NCBI GenBank assembly: GCA_044448685.1
Contig: JBIOHC010000010.1
Span: 32,182 to 96,181, forward strand
DNA from: Palsa-965 sp044448685
GTDB taxonomy: Bacteria > Bacteroidota > Bacteroidia > Palsa-965
Length of the DNA stretch: 64,000 bases
Reading direction: 5' to 3'
A program made the translations under genes and the position numbers. This document shows positions 7,775-15,746 of the stretch, one piece after another; the stretch's first letter is position 1; the number at the start of each line of letters is the position of its first letter. The notes beneath the pieces were generated by a model. That model did not search any database, was not told the DNA's origin, and saw only the letters and a list, made by a program, of their open reading frames with translations.

Positions 7775-8793
7775 TTATACATCTGGAAAAAAATATTCAG
7801 GCAGGAGAGAAAGCCATAATACTTCAACACCTGGGACAGGCCGGCTATCAGAGTACGGAAGTAAAGACCCAGCACGGACTTTATCTGGTCTGCATAGGAA
7901 AGAAGGAATTCGATATACGCCGCTTCGGGTCTCTTGCAGGGGTGAAGGATGTACACCGGGTATCAGACAGCTATAAACTTGTTTCCCGCAAATGGAAAGT
8001 AGGGGAGAGCCCGGTTGATCTGGGTGAGGGGCTTCTGATAGGAGGCGGAAATTTTACCATCATGGCCGGGCCATGCAGTATTGAGAGTGAGGAACAGGTT
8101 ACAAAGGTGGCGGAGCATCTGGCTTCGAACGGAGTAAGGATTATGAGAGGAGGAGTTTTCAAGCCCCGCAGCTCCCCTTATGCATTCCGGGGTATGGGTC
8201 TGGAAGGGTTGAGGATGTTCAATCGTATCTGCCGTGCACATGGAATAAGGATCGTCACCGAAGTGATGCAGGTATCGCAGATAGCGGAGATGTACGACTA
8301 TGTGGATGTATTCCAGGTCGGGGCGCGCAATTCACAGAATTTTAACCTGCTTGATGAGCTTGGGCGTATTGATAAACCTGTACTCATCAAACGAGGTATG
8401 AGTGGAACCATTGATGAACTGCTTCAAAGTGCTGAATATGTATTCAGCGGAGGCAATGAAAAACTGATGCTTTGTGAGCGGGGCATACGCAGCTATGAAA
8501 CAGCCTACCGGAATACATTTGATATCAATGCCATAGCAGTACTCAAGGAAAAGACCCATCTTCCGGTTATTGCTGATCCATCACACGGTATTGGTCTCCG
8601 TGAACATGTAACAGCCGTTGCGCTGGCCGCTGCGGCTGCCGGAGCCGACGGACTGATTTACGAAGTGCATGAAAAACCGGAAGAAGCGCTGAGTGATGCT
8701 TCCCAAACACTTAATTTTACGGAATCAGCAGCGTTGATTGCGAAGGCAAGGAAATTGCGGGAATACCTTCAGGAGCCTGTTTCCCTTATCTGA
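7771..8793 (+). CDS. aroF: DAHP synthase (3-deoxy-7-phosphoheptulonate synthase), type I beta
   Basis: First shikimate-pathway step: phosphoenolpyruvate plus erythrose-4-phosphate to DAHP. The 340 residues comprise an N-terminal ferredoxin-like domain (about 1-70, IILQHLGQAGYQSTEV) and a TIM barrel with MAGPCSIESEEQ, MRGGVFKPRSSPYAFRG, FQVGARNSQNFNLL, LIKRGMSGT, DPSHGIG and EVHEKPEEALSDA. This two-domain form is that of Thermotoga-type enzymes, in which the N-terminal domain mediates feedback by aromatic amino acids; the effector here is unknown. Being last in the trp operon, with a four-base overlap, puts pathway entry under the tryptophan leader. No clear terminator follows. Confidence 0.94.
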   Translation: MIIHLEKNIQAGEKAIILQHLGQAGYQSTEVKTQHGLYLVCIGKKEFDIRRFGSLAGVKDVHRVSDSYKLVSRKWKVGESPVDLGEGLLIGGGNFTIMAGPCSIESEEQVTKVAEHLASNGVRIMRGGVFKPRSSPYAFRGMGLEGLRMFNRICRAHGIRIVTEVMQVSQIAEMYDYVDVFQVGARNSQNFNLLDELGRIDKPVLIKRGMSGTIDELLQSAEYVFSGGNEKLMLCERGIRSYETAYRNTFDINAIAVLKEKTHLPVIADPSHGIGLREHVTAVALAAAAAGADGLIYEVHEKPEEALSDASQTLNFTESAALIAKARKLREYLQEPVSLI

Positions 8794-8811
8794 TTTCCAG
8801 TAGCTTACGAG

Positions 8812-8859
8812 GTGATAACAAAACAAGTTAATTTGATTACCTTGTACCTTCGTTATCAC
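8812..8859. promoter_or_regulatory. Inverted repeat upstream of the secreted BNR protein
   Basis: GTGATAAC (8812-8819) and GTTATCAC (8852-8859) form a perfect 8-bp inverted repeat with a 32-nt spacer. The right arm overlaps TACCTTCG (8845-8852), a one-mismatch version of the -7 box. It could be an operator pair or a long-range hairpin; nothing identifies a regulator. Confidence 0.3.
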
Positions 8860-8887
8860 ACACAACACACATCTAATACATACAGGA

Positions 8888-11800
8888 ATGAAAAAATCAC
8901 TACTCCCATTCATGCTGGGCCTGGTTTTCATGAGCTTTCAGTTAAACGCTCAGGACTGGGTTCAGATGATGCAGGATCCGAATGTCAATTTCTATGATGT
9001 TCAGAAAGCTTTCAATAAATACTGGGCTAAGGAAGAGCGGAATGCATCCCTTCGCCGCCTTGTAGGAGGAAAAGAAAGCCAGAGTGCGGAAGAGAATTAC
9101 GAGAAATATAAACGCTGGGAATATTTTACCGAGCAGCGTGTATACCCAAGCGGTGACCGCTCCCTGATCCGTAAAGGAGCACAGGAAATTCAGGATCACT
9201 TTGTCACTTCATCAAAAAGGAGTCCTTCTTCTATAACTATGGCAGGTAACTGGTCCCTGCTGGGGCCTACTACCCAGATCTCGGCCGGCGGAGGTGCAGG
9301 CAGGGTCAATGTAGTTCGCTTCGATCCTTCCAACCCCAGTACAATATATGCCGGAGCTCCTTCAGGAGGATTATGGAAATCAACCAACAATGGCCTTACA
9401 TGGACCACCAATACTGACCGTCTCAGCGTACTGGGTATTTCCGATATTGCTGTTGATCCTACTAATCCGAATACTATTTATGTGGCCACGGGAGACTGTG
9501 ACGCGGGTGATTCTTACTCCATAGGTGTGCTTAAATCAACCGACGGCGGGCTGACCTGGAATGCCACCGGATTAAGTTTCAATATTGTTGATACACGTAA
9601 GACATTCTGTCTTATCATCAATCCTAAAAACCACCTGGAGCTTTTTGCCGGTACCGGCAATGGGATTTTCAAAACAATGGACGGAGGAGTGAGCTGGGCC
9701 AAGACCCTGGGTGCACCTGCACGGGATATTAAATTCAAACCCAATGATACCACGGTTGTATATGCGATCTCGGCCGGATCATTTTACCGGTCAACCAATA
9801 CGGGTAACAGCTTTACTCCTGTTGCAACCGGTTTGCCTGCAGCAAGTGCTGTAAGCCGCCTTGCCATAGCTGTAACACCGGCCGATAATACCTATATCTA
9901 TATCCTGGCTTCCAACGCAACCAGCTTTAACTACAATGGTGTTTACCAAAGTACAGACCAGGGACTCACCTTTACCAAGAAATCTTCAAGCCCTAACCTG
10001 CTTGGATTTAATCAGAATGGAAGTGATACAGGAGGACAGGGATGGTATACACTTACCATTGCCGCATCTCCTACCAACAAGAGTGAAATCATAACAGGAG
10101 GGGTGAATGTATGGCGCTCTGTAAATGCCGGCGTAAGCTGGTCTGTTAATTCAAGCTGGACAGGCTGGGGCGGTCCATATGTACATGCAGATATTCATTG
10201 CCTTACCTACCTGCCCGGAAGCGGCACGACTTATTTTGCAGGCTGCGACGGAGGATTGTTCAAGACAGCCAATAGCGGAAGCGCCTGGACAGACCTTAGC
10301 AACGGCTTGCAGATAGGAGAGATGTACCGCCTGGGTTGTTCACAGTCTAATCCCAATATGGTTGTACAGGGCTGGCAGGATAATGGTACAAGCCAGTATC
10401 TGTCCACTGCTACTCCGGTATGGAGCCAGGTATTGGGTGGTGACGGGATGGAGTGCTTCATAGACTATTCCAATGCCAATATAGCGTATGGGGAACAATA
10501 CAACGGCAGTCTGAACAGGACCACAAATAACTGGGGAAGCTCAACCAGTATCAACAATAATATTACTGGTACAGGAGCCTGGGTCACACCATGGTGTCAG
10601 GATCCTGTTACACCGGCAACCATTTATGCAGGTTTCCAGGAAGTCTGGAAATCGACCAGCAGGGGTAATTCGTGGACAGCCATTTCTGCTTTCGGAGGTA
10701 ACAGCATGACTGTACTGGCAGTGGCCAAATCCAATCCACAATATATCTATGCCGGCGGGCCCAGCAATTTATTCGCAACGGCGAATGGTGGCACAACCTG
10801 GACTAACCTTACCACCAAACTTCCGGGAACAGGAACGATCACCCATGTGGATATTTCAACCATCGATCCTAAAGTTATCTGGATCACCTATTCAGGGTAT
10901 ACAGCCAATTCAAAGATTTTCAAATCAAAAGATGCGGGAATTACCTGGACCAACCTGAGTACCGGTCTGCCTAATATCCCTGCTAACTGTTCCATCTACC
11001 AGCCCGGAACAGCTGATGGCTTATATGTAGGTACGGATGTAGGTGTTTATTATACCGATACGGTTATCGGAAACTGGGTGTTCTATTCAGCCGGATTACC
11101 GAATGTGGTTGTTGATGAGCTTGAAATTGTTTACAGCGCCAAGAAGCTGCGTGCAGCAACTTACGGCCGGGGTTTGTGGGAAACAGGTCTGTATGATCCA
11201 ACCTCCACACTTCCTTTGGCCAACTTCAAGGCCAATGTGAATATGGTTTGTCCGGGCGATTCCATTCAGTTTACCGATATGAGTACCAACAATCCGACTT
11301 CCTGGAACTGGTATTTTGCCAACGGAACGCCTAATTCATCAACAGCACAAAACCCGGTTATACATTACAATGCTCAGGGAACCTATAACCTCGTAAAGCT
11401 CACTGCAACTAATGCCAACGGAAGTGATTCGGTAACCAGGTATGCCTATATCGGAGTCAGTCCTATGGCTACACCAATCATCACACTTTCAGGTAAGGAT
11501 ACGATTTGTGCAGGCGGGGCCCTGGTTCTGGCTTCCAGTTTCGGAACAAGCTATTCATGGAGTCCGGGAGGAAGCACCAACGGGTCTATCGCTCCTTCTT
11601 CTTCCGGATCTTATATCGTTACCGTTACAGATGCCTATGGTTGTAAGGCCAGCTCTCTTCCAAAGAGTGTGGTGATCAATCCTGTTCCGAACCCTATCAT
11701 TACACAGCATGGTGATACCCTGTTCTCAAGTATTTCCAGCGGTAATCAATGGTATCTGGGTTCTACAGCCATTGCAGGGGCTACCGGATCGTATGTTGTG

Positions 11801-12148
11801 ATGAATGGAACGGGAGCTTATTCCGTACATGTTACCGATGCCAATGGTTGCAAAGGAACATCCAATATCATTCTGGGTATAAATGAAAACAGTCCGCTTG
11901 AAAATGCAATGAGCGTATACCCGAATCCGAACAACGGATTGTTTACACTCAGCCTTACCCTTAATGATCATGCAGAATATCTGCTTCGTATTACAGATGT
12001 TGCCGGCCGTATGGTGTATGAGGAAAAGCTGGTTGTAAACGGACCCCTGGAACATGCCATCGATTTAAATACATTCGGAAAAGGCATGTATCTGCTTGAA
12101 CTGAGTGGTCTTAAAGGCCGTGCGGTTAAGAAACTAATTGTTGATTAA
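8888..12148 (+). CDS. Secreted BNR/sortilin-like propeller protein with PKD and T9SS sorting domain
   Basis: A 1086-residue exported protein. A Sec signal peptide (MKKSLLPFMLGLVFMSF..NAQ) is followed by many repeats of the form DPxNPxTIYAG..GGLWKSTNGGxTW (about residues 125-760), typical of BNR/VPS10-like propellers. A PKD domain follows (about 776-855, with SIQFTDMSTNNPTSWNWYF), then Ig-like repeats with CAGGALVLAS and VTDAYGC/VTDANGC. From about residue 1010 there is a type A type IX sorting domain (VYPNPNNGLFTL and GMYLLELSG). It should cross the outer membrane by T9SS and be released or surface-attached. The propeller could be a glycosidase-like or binding fold; no catalytic motif was recognised. 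Confidence 0.9.
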   Translation: MKKSLLPFMLGLVFMSFQLNAQDWVQMMQDPNVNFYDVQKAFNKYWAKEERNASLRRLVGGKESQSAEENYEKYKRWEYFTEQRVYPSGDRSLIRKGAQEIQDHFVTSSKRSPSSITMAGNWSLLGPTTQISAGGGAGRVNVVRFDPSNPSTIYAGAPSGGLWKSTNNGLTWTTNTDRLSVLGISDIAVDPTNPNTIYVATGDCDAGDSYSIGVLKSTDGGLTWNATGLSFNIVDTRKTFCLIINPKNHLELFAGTGNGIFKTMDGGVSWAKTLGAPARDIKFKPNDTTVVYAISAGSFYRSTNTGNSFTPVATGLPAASAVSRLAIAVTPADNTYIYILASNATSFNYNGVYQSTDQGLTFTKKSSSPNLLGFNQNGSDTGGQGWYTLTIAASPTNKSEIITGGVNVWRSVNAGVSWSVNSSWTGWGGPYVHADIHCLTYLPGSGTTYFAGCDGGLFKTANSGSAWTDLSNGLQIGEMYRLGCSQSNPNMVVQGWQDNGTSQYLSTATPVWSQVLGGDGMECFIDYSNANIAYGEQYNGSLNRTTNNWGSSTSINNNITGTGAWVTPWCQDPVTPATIYAGFQEVWKSTSRGNSWTAISAFGGNSMTVLAVAKSNPQYIYAGGPSNLFATANGGTTWTNLTTKLPGTGTITHVDISTIDPKVIWITYSGYTANSKIFKSKDAGITWTNLSTGLPNIPANCSIYQPGTADGLYVGTDVGVYYTDTVIGNWVFYSAGLPNVVVDELEIVYSAKKLRAATYGRGLWETGLYDPTSTLPLANFKANVNMVCPGDSIQFTDMSTNNPTSWNWYFANGTPNSSTAQNPVIHYNAQGTYNLVKLTATNANGSDSVTRYAYIGVSPMATPIITLSGKDTICAGGALVLASSFGTSYSWSPGGSTNGSIAPSSSGSYIVTVTDAYGCKASSLPKSVVINPVPNPIITQHGDTLFSSISSGNQWYLGSTAIAGATGSYVVMNGTGAYSVHVTDANGCKGTSNIILGINENSPLENAMSVYPNPNNGLFTLSLTLNDHAEYLLRITDVAGRMVYEEKLVVNGPLEHAIDLNTFGKGMYLLELSGLKGRAVKKLIVD

Positions 12149-12153
12149 CTTTG
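12146..12153 (+). promoter_or_regulatory. Candidate -7 box overlapping the upstream stop codon
   Basis: TAACTTTG matches TAnnTTTG exactly and shares its first three bases with the TAA stop of the preceding gene. No TTTG is visible 19-21 bases upstream, so support is partial. If used, the transcript of the DinB-like gene would carry the downstream hairpin in its 5' leader. Confidence 0.35.
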
Positions 12154-12170
12154 TGTTTGAACGTTGAACG

Positions 12171-12196
12171 GGGCGGCTCAAAGGCCGCCCTTTTTT
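12171..12196 (+). terminator. Intrinsic terminator
   Basis: GGGCGGC (12171-12177), a TCAAAG loop and GCCGCCC (12184-12190) are followed by six T residues. This is a textbook terminator for the long secreted-protein gene. It ends only 15 bases before the next start codon. Confidence 0.9.
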
Positions 12197-12211
12197 ATAA
12201 TACCTAAAAAC

Positions 12212-12739
12212 ATGAACATACTAGGCACTTTTTTACCCGGCATCATTAAAAATTTCAGAACTTACAAAGGACTCGGAGATAAAACCATAGCACAGCTCCG
12301 GGAACAGGAAATCAATTTCCGTCAGGATGAACATTCCAACAGCATGGCTCTTATCGTTAAGCATATGCATGGCAACATGATTTCGCGGTGGACTGATTTT
12401 CTCACTTCCGACGGTGAAAAGCCTGACCGTAACAGGGACCGTGAATTTGATGGGGATATAGCCGATAAGGCATCTATGCTGAAACTTTGGGAAGAAGGCT
12501 GGGCCTGTCTGTTTCATGCCCTGGAATCATTGAAGGAAGAAGACCTTGGCAGGACAGTGTATATACGCTCCGAAGCCCATACCGTACTGGAAGCCGTCAC
12601 CCGGCAGGTCATGCATTATTCTTATCATGTAGGGCAGATGGTATATCTGGGTAAGCTTATCCGCGGTGGAAGTTTTCAGTCTCTTTCTATTCCCAAAGGG
12701 AAGTCGGAGGAGTTTAATAAGGGGATGCTGAAGAAATAA
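12212..12739 (+). CDS. DinB-like DUF1572 family protein
   Basis: The 175-residue protein resembles the DUF1572 branch of the DinB/YfiT four-helix superfamily, which often binds a metal through three histidines. The conserved block MALIVKHMHGNMISRWTDFL and the DGEKPDRNRD segment are characteristic, and the late histidines in VMHYSYHVGQMVYLGK suit a metal site. The enzymatic role is unknown; relatives are linked to thiol-dependent transferases. ATG 12212 is chosen because the upstream in-frame extension runs through the terminator hairpin. Whether it is expressed by read-through or its own promoter is unclear. Confidence 0.8.
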   Translation: MNILGTFLPGIIKNFRTYKGLGDKTIAQLREQEINFRQDEHSNSMALIVKHMHGNMISRWTDFLTSDGEKPDRNRDREFDGDIADKASMLKLWEEGWACLFHALESLKEEDLGRTVYIRSEAHTVLEAVTRQVMHYSYHVGQMVYLGKLIRGGSFQSLSIPKGKSEEFNKGMLKK

Positions 12740-12756
12740 ATCTGTAGCCAGGTGCC

Positions 12757-12805
12757 TTGTCATTCTGAGGCGTATTGTCTGCCCCACGGTGGCTCAGAAT
12801 GACAA
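12757..12805. repeat. Short copy of palindromic repeat family A
   Basis: TTGTCATTCTGAG (12757-12769) and CTCAGAATGACAA (12793-12805) are perfect 13-bp terminal inverted repeats around 23 bases. The same termini bound the 164-bp copies at 21020-21183 and 23977-24139, so this looks like an internally deleted copy. It sits between convergent genes and could serve as a bidirectional terminator stem. Confidence 0.85.
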
Positions 12806-12821
12806 TTCCGTTCAAATAAAA

Positions 12822-13958
12822 TTACTTGTTTTTAAACGACTTGTAAATAGAGCTCCCCTCCATTTCCTTCTTACGCTTCTTGTCAATCTTTTTAAACTCC
12901 TTTTCAAAATCACCTTTGAAATTGGAACGCAGATCTTTCACGCCCAGCTTATCTAAAGCATAGAGACACCATGGCAGCATTTCTTTTCCATGGAGATCAT
13001 CTTTCTTCAGGCGGCTGAAACAGAGCCAGTATATTTCAGCGGCATATGCATTGTCCTGCAAGTCAAGAGCTATATCGCCCATGGTTGCAATATCGGACGG
13101 AAACTTATCTTTTTCCTTAAACAGTTTGGACTGTGAAATTCTGCGGTAGAGTATATACCCTTCCGTACCCGAGCTGGCTCTGGCCTGAACGGGATACATG
13201 GGGTTGCAGCGGTATATACCGGGGCTTGCCAGATCCCAGTTGGCACGGCTTAAAAGGCTGTCCTTCTTTTCTTCCATGGCTTTTTTATTGCCTGAATAAT
13301 ACAATTCATAATGCACCCAGGCTGAGTTAGGGTACTCTGTATTGATTCCTTTGTAGACAACCAGTGCTCCGTCATAGTTACCGGCATCATGCATTTCCAG
13401 TCCGCGTTGCATACGCCCGTTCAGCTCCTTGTTGAACTCATCCAGCCTCCAGGCAAGTTCCCGTATATACAAAGTAGCTATGGTCTTTTCGCCTGAAAAG
13501 GGTTTGAGCAGCTCCGCATACTGTTTGGCTATATCAAATTCCCCGTTGGCAACATACAGCATTGTTTTGGACAGAGGGATGAGTTCATTGCCCAGGCTCA
13601 TTTCCATCACAGCCCTCCAGTAGGATGAGGAGCTGTCGCACAATGCATGCACATTAACCGGAAAGGCCGATGGCCCTTTACGGGAAAGATTCTGAAGCAG
13701 ATCACCCATATATTTTACTCCTGCAAATTTGTCATCCACCTTTGTTTCATAAGATGCAAGAACAGGAATCACTTCGTTAACAGCCCAATCCATCAGCAGT
13801 TTTCTTTTTCCCCCAAGCCCTGCCTTACGGAACGCTTCCATATGTACGATTTGTGAGTCGGGAGGAGCAGGTTTGGGTAGGGGAGTGAGGATGTTTTGAG
13901 CAGAAACGGAAAAATGCAATATGCCGGCAACAAAAAGCAAGAAATGGATTATACGCAT
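12822..13958 (-). CDS. Secreted TPR-like protein, function unknown
   Basis: A 378-residue protein with a clear signal peptide (MRIIHFLLFVAGILHFSVSAQ). The middle, roughly residues 130-320, is helical with TPR-like spacing, for example DAGNYDGALVVYKGINTEYPNSAWVHYE and ATMGDIALDLQDNAYAAEIYW read as separate helices. The C-terminus is very Lys-rich (FKKIDKKRKKEMEGS). I do not recognise a named family. It faces the repeat at 12757 downstream, and a 7-of-8 -7 box (TATCTTTA) lies upstream at 13976-13983. A periplasmic scaffold is a guess only. Confidence 0.75.
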   Translation of the reverse strand: MRIIHFLLFVAGILHFSVSAQNILTPLPKPAPPDSQIVHMEAFRKAGLGGKRKLLMDWAVNEVIPVLASYETKVDDKFAGVKYMGDLLQNLSRKGPSAFPVNVHALCDSSSSYWRAVMEMSLGNELIPLSKTMLYVANGEFDIAKQYAELLKPFSGEKTIATLYIRELAWRLDEFNKELNGRMQRGLEMHDAGNYDGALVVYKGINTEYPNSAWVHYELYYSGNKKAMEEKKDSLLSRANWDLASPGIYRCNPMYPVQARASSGTEGYILYRRISQSKLFKEKDKFPSDIATMGDIALDLQDNAYAAEIYWLCFSRLKKDDLHGKEMLPWCLYALDKLGVKDLRSNFKGDFEKEFKKIDKKRKKEMEGSSIYKSFKNK

Positions 13959-14028
13959 AGGGTAGTATTGAGGAATAAAGATAATAGAATGATGCTAATT
14001 CAGTTTAAGAAAAAACAATGGTAGGGTG

Positions 14029-14067
14029 TTGTCATTCTGTCCGCCCCAAGGTGGCTCAGAATGACAA
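14029..14067. repeat. Short copy of palindromic repeat family A
   Basis: TTGTCATTCTG (14029-14039) and CAGAATGACAA (14057-14067) are 11-bp inverted repeats. The inside (TCCGCCCCAAGGTGGCT) matches the end region of the long copies. Downstream, 14108-14137 carries near-repeats of CCTAAATCCT. No gene was seen in 13959-14197. Confidence 0.85.
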
Positions 14068-14197
14068 TTGGCCCGACTACCTACAAATTACAATCAGATT
14101 AGAAAAACCCTAAATCCTGATTCCTAAATCCTAAATGCAATTTATGGAATGATCCTTGTTAAAGCGTCTTGTATCCGTAAAACAAATCCTGAACCTC

Positions 14198-14722
14198 ATG
14201 AAATACCTCCTGCCTGTACTCTTTATTTGTTCTTTTTCATCCGAATATAAGGCTCAGAATCAATTGAATAACTCGAATCCTGTGCAGCAGATACAGGTTC
14301 AGGCCAATGCTCCTGTCAGGAATACGGATCAGAATGTTAATCTGAATCAGGTGTATGCCAGCAATATTAACCTGGGCAATAAGAACCTTCAGGCACAGAT
14401 GGCGAATCCTCCTGCCCAGATTCAAAATGAGCAAATACAGGTCCAGGGTATAAACCTGAGCGACAATAATGACAATAATTTCAGCAATATAGCGCTGAAC
14501 AATTCTGGTTCTGACGGAAGCGGGTTATCCCTCCCATCCCTGAATATGCCTAAACTTAATCTTAAGTTGAGTGTTCCTTCCCGTTCCATCGGCACGGGTT
14601 CACATCATCACTCACACAAACATCAGCACAAGGTTTTGAAGCGTCTCAATAAGCGCCTTCTGAAGATGAAAGACCACCATAAGAAGCGCAGCTTTGCAGT
14701 GGCTTTGTGCTGGATACCCTGA
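14198..14722 (+). CDS. Small secreted Asn/Gln-rich protein with His/Lys-rich tail
   Basis: From ATG 14198 the product has 174 residues and starts with a signal peptide (MKYLLPVLFICSFSSEYKAQ). The body is dominated by Asn, Gln and small residues (NQVYASNINLGNKNL, NLSDNNDNNFSNIALN). The tail is strongly basic with a His cluster (GSHHHSHKHQHK, then KMKDHHKKRS). The His-rich part might bind metal, which is inference from composition alone. The family was not recognised. The frame extends upstream to a TTG, but the signal peptide fits the ATG. Confidence 0.6.
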   Translation: MKYLLPVLFICSFSSEYKAQNQLNNSNPVQQIQVQANAPVRNTDQNVNLNQVYASNINLGNKNLQAQMANPPAQIQNEQIQVQGINLSDNNDNNFSNIALNNSGSDGSGLSLPSLNMPKLNLKLSVPSRSIGTGSHHHSHKHQHKVLKRLNKRLLKMKDHHKKRSFAVALCWIP

Positions 14723-14754
14723 AAAGAGCTAAATTTAGGGTCTGTAAAGAACCT

Positions 14755-15675
14755 ATGATCCACTCCACAAATCGTATACTATCCTTCCTTTTTATTCTAA
14801 TCCTGCCTGTACTTGCGACTGCACAGAAAAGCAGTGAACCGAAAGATTATCCCGACGGGAGGGGAGGAAAGGTGCATTTGCCCCAGGGTGATATTTCTTT
14901 TGCCGATGAAGTGATAAGTTATAAGGTGGGAGATCCGGCACCTATTTCACGTGCTATGGATTCATCGCGGGCATTAGGCCCTCCCGACTGGAAAGGAGAT
15001 TCCAATTTCGTAACCCTGGGATGCGGAGGTACCCTGATCCTGAAATTTACGGATAATGCCCTTGTCAATATTGATGGACCCGATCTTTATGTGTTTGAAG
15101 TAGGGAAATATATAGAGCCCACAATGCTTTCCATTTCCAAAGACGGGAAAAAATGGATACAGGTAGGGGTGATTAAAGGAGGCACAGCTGCGGTGGATAT
15201 AGGTGATTCAGTGAAAAGCGGGGAGAAATTTAATTATGTGAAGCTGACTGATCTGAAAGTACAATGCGAAGGACTCTGGCCCGGTGCCGATATTGATGCA
15301 GTAGCGGCCATTGGCAGCGGAAAGATGATCAGTCTTAATTCTGCTGTATTGTTCAGTACCGGATCAGCTGTGCTTAAACCCGAAGCTGTAAAGGAGTTGG
15401 GCAAGGTGGTTACCCAGGTAAAGGATTATCCCGGTGTAAGGCTGGTAGTTGAAGGTCACGGTGACAATATAGGGTCGGATGCACTCAATCAGGCTCTTTC
15501 TGAAAAGAGGGCGAAGGCTGTTGCTGCTTACTTTGAAAATGCACTGAAAGGAAAAAAACTTGATATTAAATCCTATGGTTATGGCTCACAGTACCCGGTA
15601 GCACCGAATGACACCCCTGCAGGGAGGGAAAAAAACAGAAGGGTAGAACTTGTTTTACTTCCGCTGAAGCCTTGA
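14755..15675 (+). CDS. Exported OmpA-like domain protein
   Basis: From ATG 14755 (306 residues) there is a signal peptide ending near VLATAQ and a beta-rich N-terminal domain (about 25-185) with ALGPPDW, LGCGGTLILKF and WPGADIDAVAAIG. This resembles carbohydrate-binding or lectin-like sandwiches seen before OmpA domains. An OmpA-like peptidoglycan-binding domain occupies about residues 190-300 (SAVLKPEAVKELGKV, GHGDNIGSDALNQALSEKRAKAV, NRRVELVL). It should sit in the periplasm or outer membrane, anchored to peptidoglycan. The next gene carries the TPR, propeller and regulatory domains normally fused to such a domain in PorE. Confidence 0.85.
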   Translation: MIHSTNRILSFLFILILPVLATAQKSSEPKDYPDGRGGKVHLPQGDISFADEVISYKVGDPAPISRAMDSSRALGPPDWKGDSNFVTLGCGGTLILKFTDNALVNIDGPDLYVFEVGKYIEPTMLSISKDGKKWIQVGVIKGGTAAVDIGDSVKSGEKFNYVKLTDLKVQCEGLWPGADIDAVAAIGSGKMISLNSAVLFSTGSAVLKPEAVKELGKVVTQVKDYPGVRLVVEGHGDNIGSDALNQALSEKRAKAVAAYFENALKGKKLDIKSYGYGSQYPVAPNDTPAGREKNRRVELVLLPLKP

Positions 15676-15718
15676 TTATTAGTCTGTTCCCTTAAAATCA
15701 CCCATTCCTCCTTTTTTA

Positions 15719-15726
15719 TATCTTTG
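15719..15726 (+). promoter_or_regulatory. -7 promoter box of the TPR/PD40 gene
   Basis: TATCTTTG is an exact TAnnTTTG match, 20 bases before the start codon. No good TTTG lies at the -33 distance. Confidence 0.55.
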
Positions 15727-15746
15727 TTTATATAAAAGCAGCCTTT

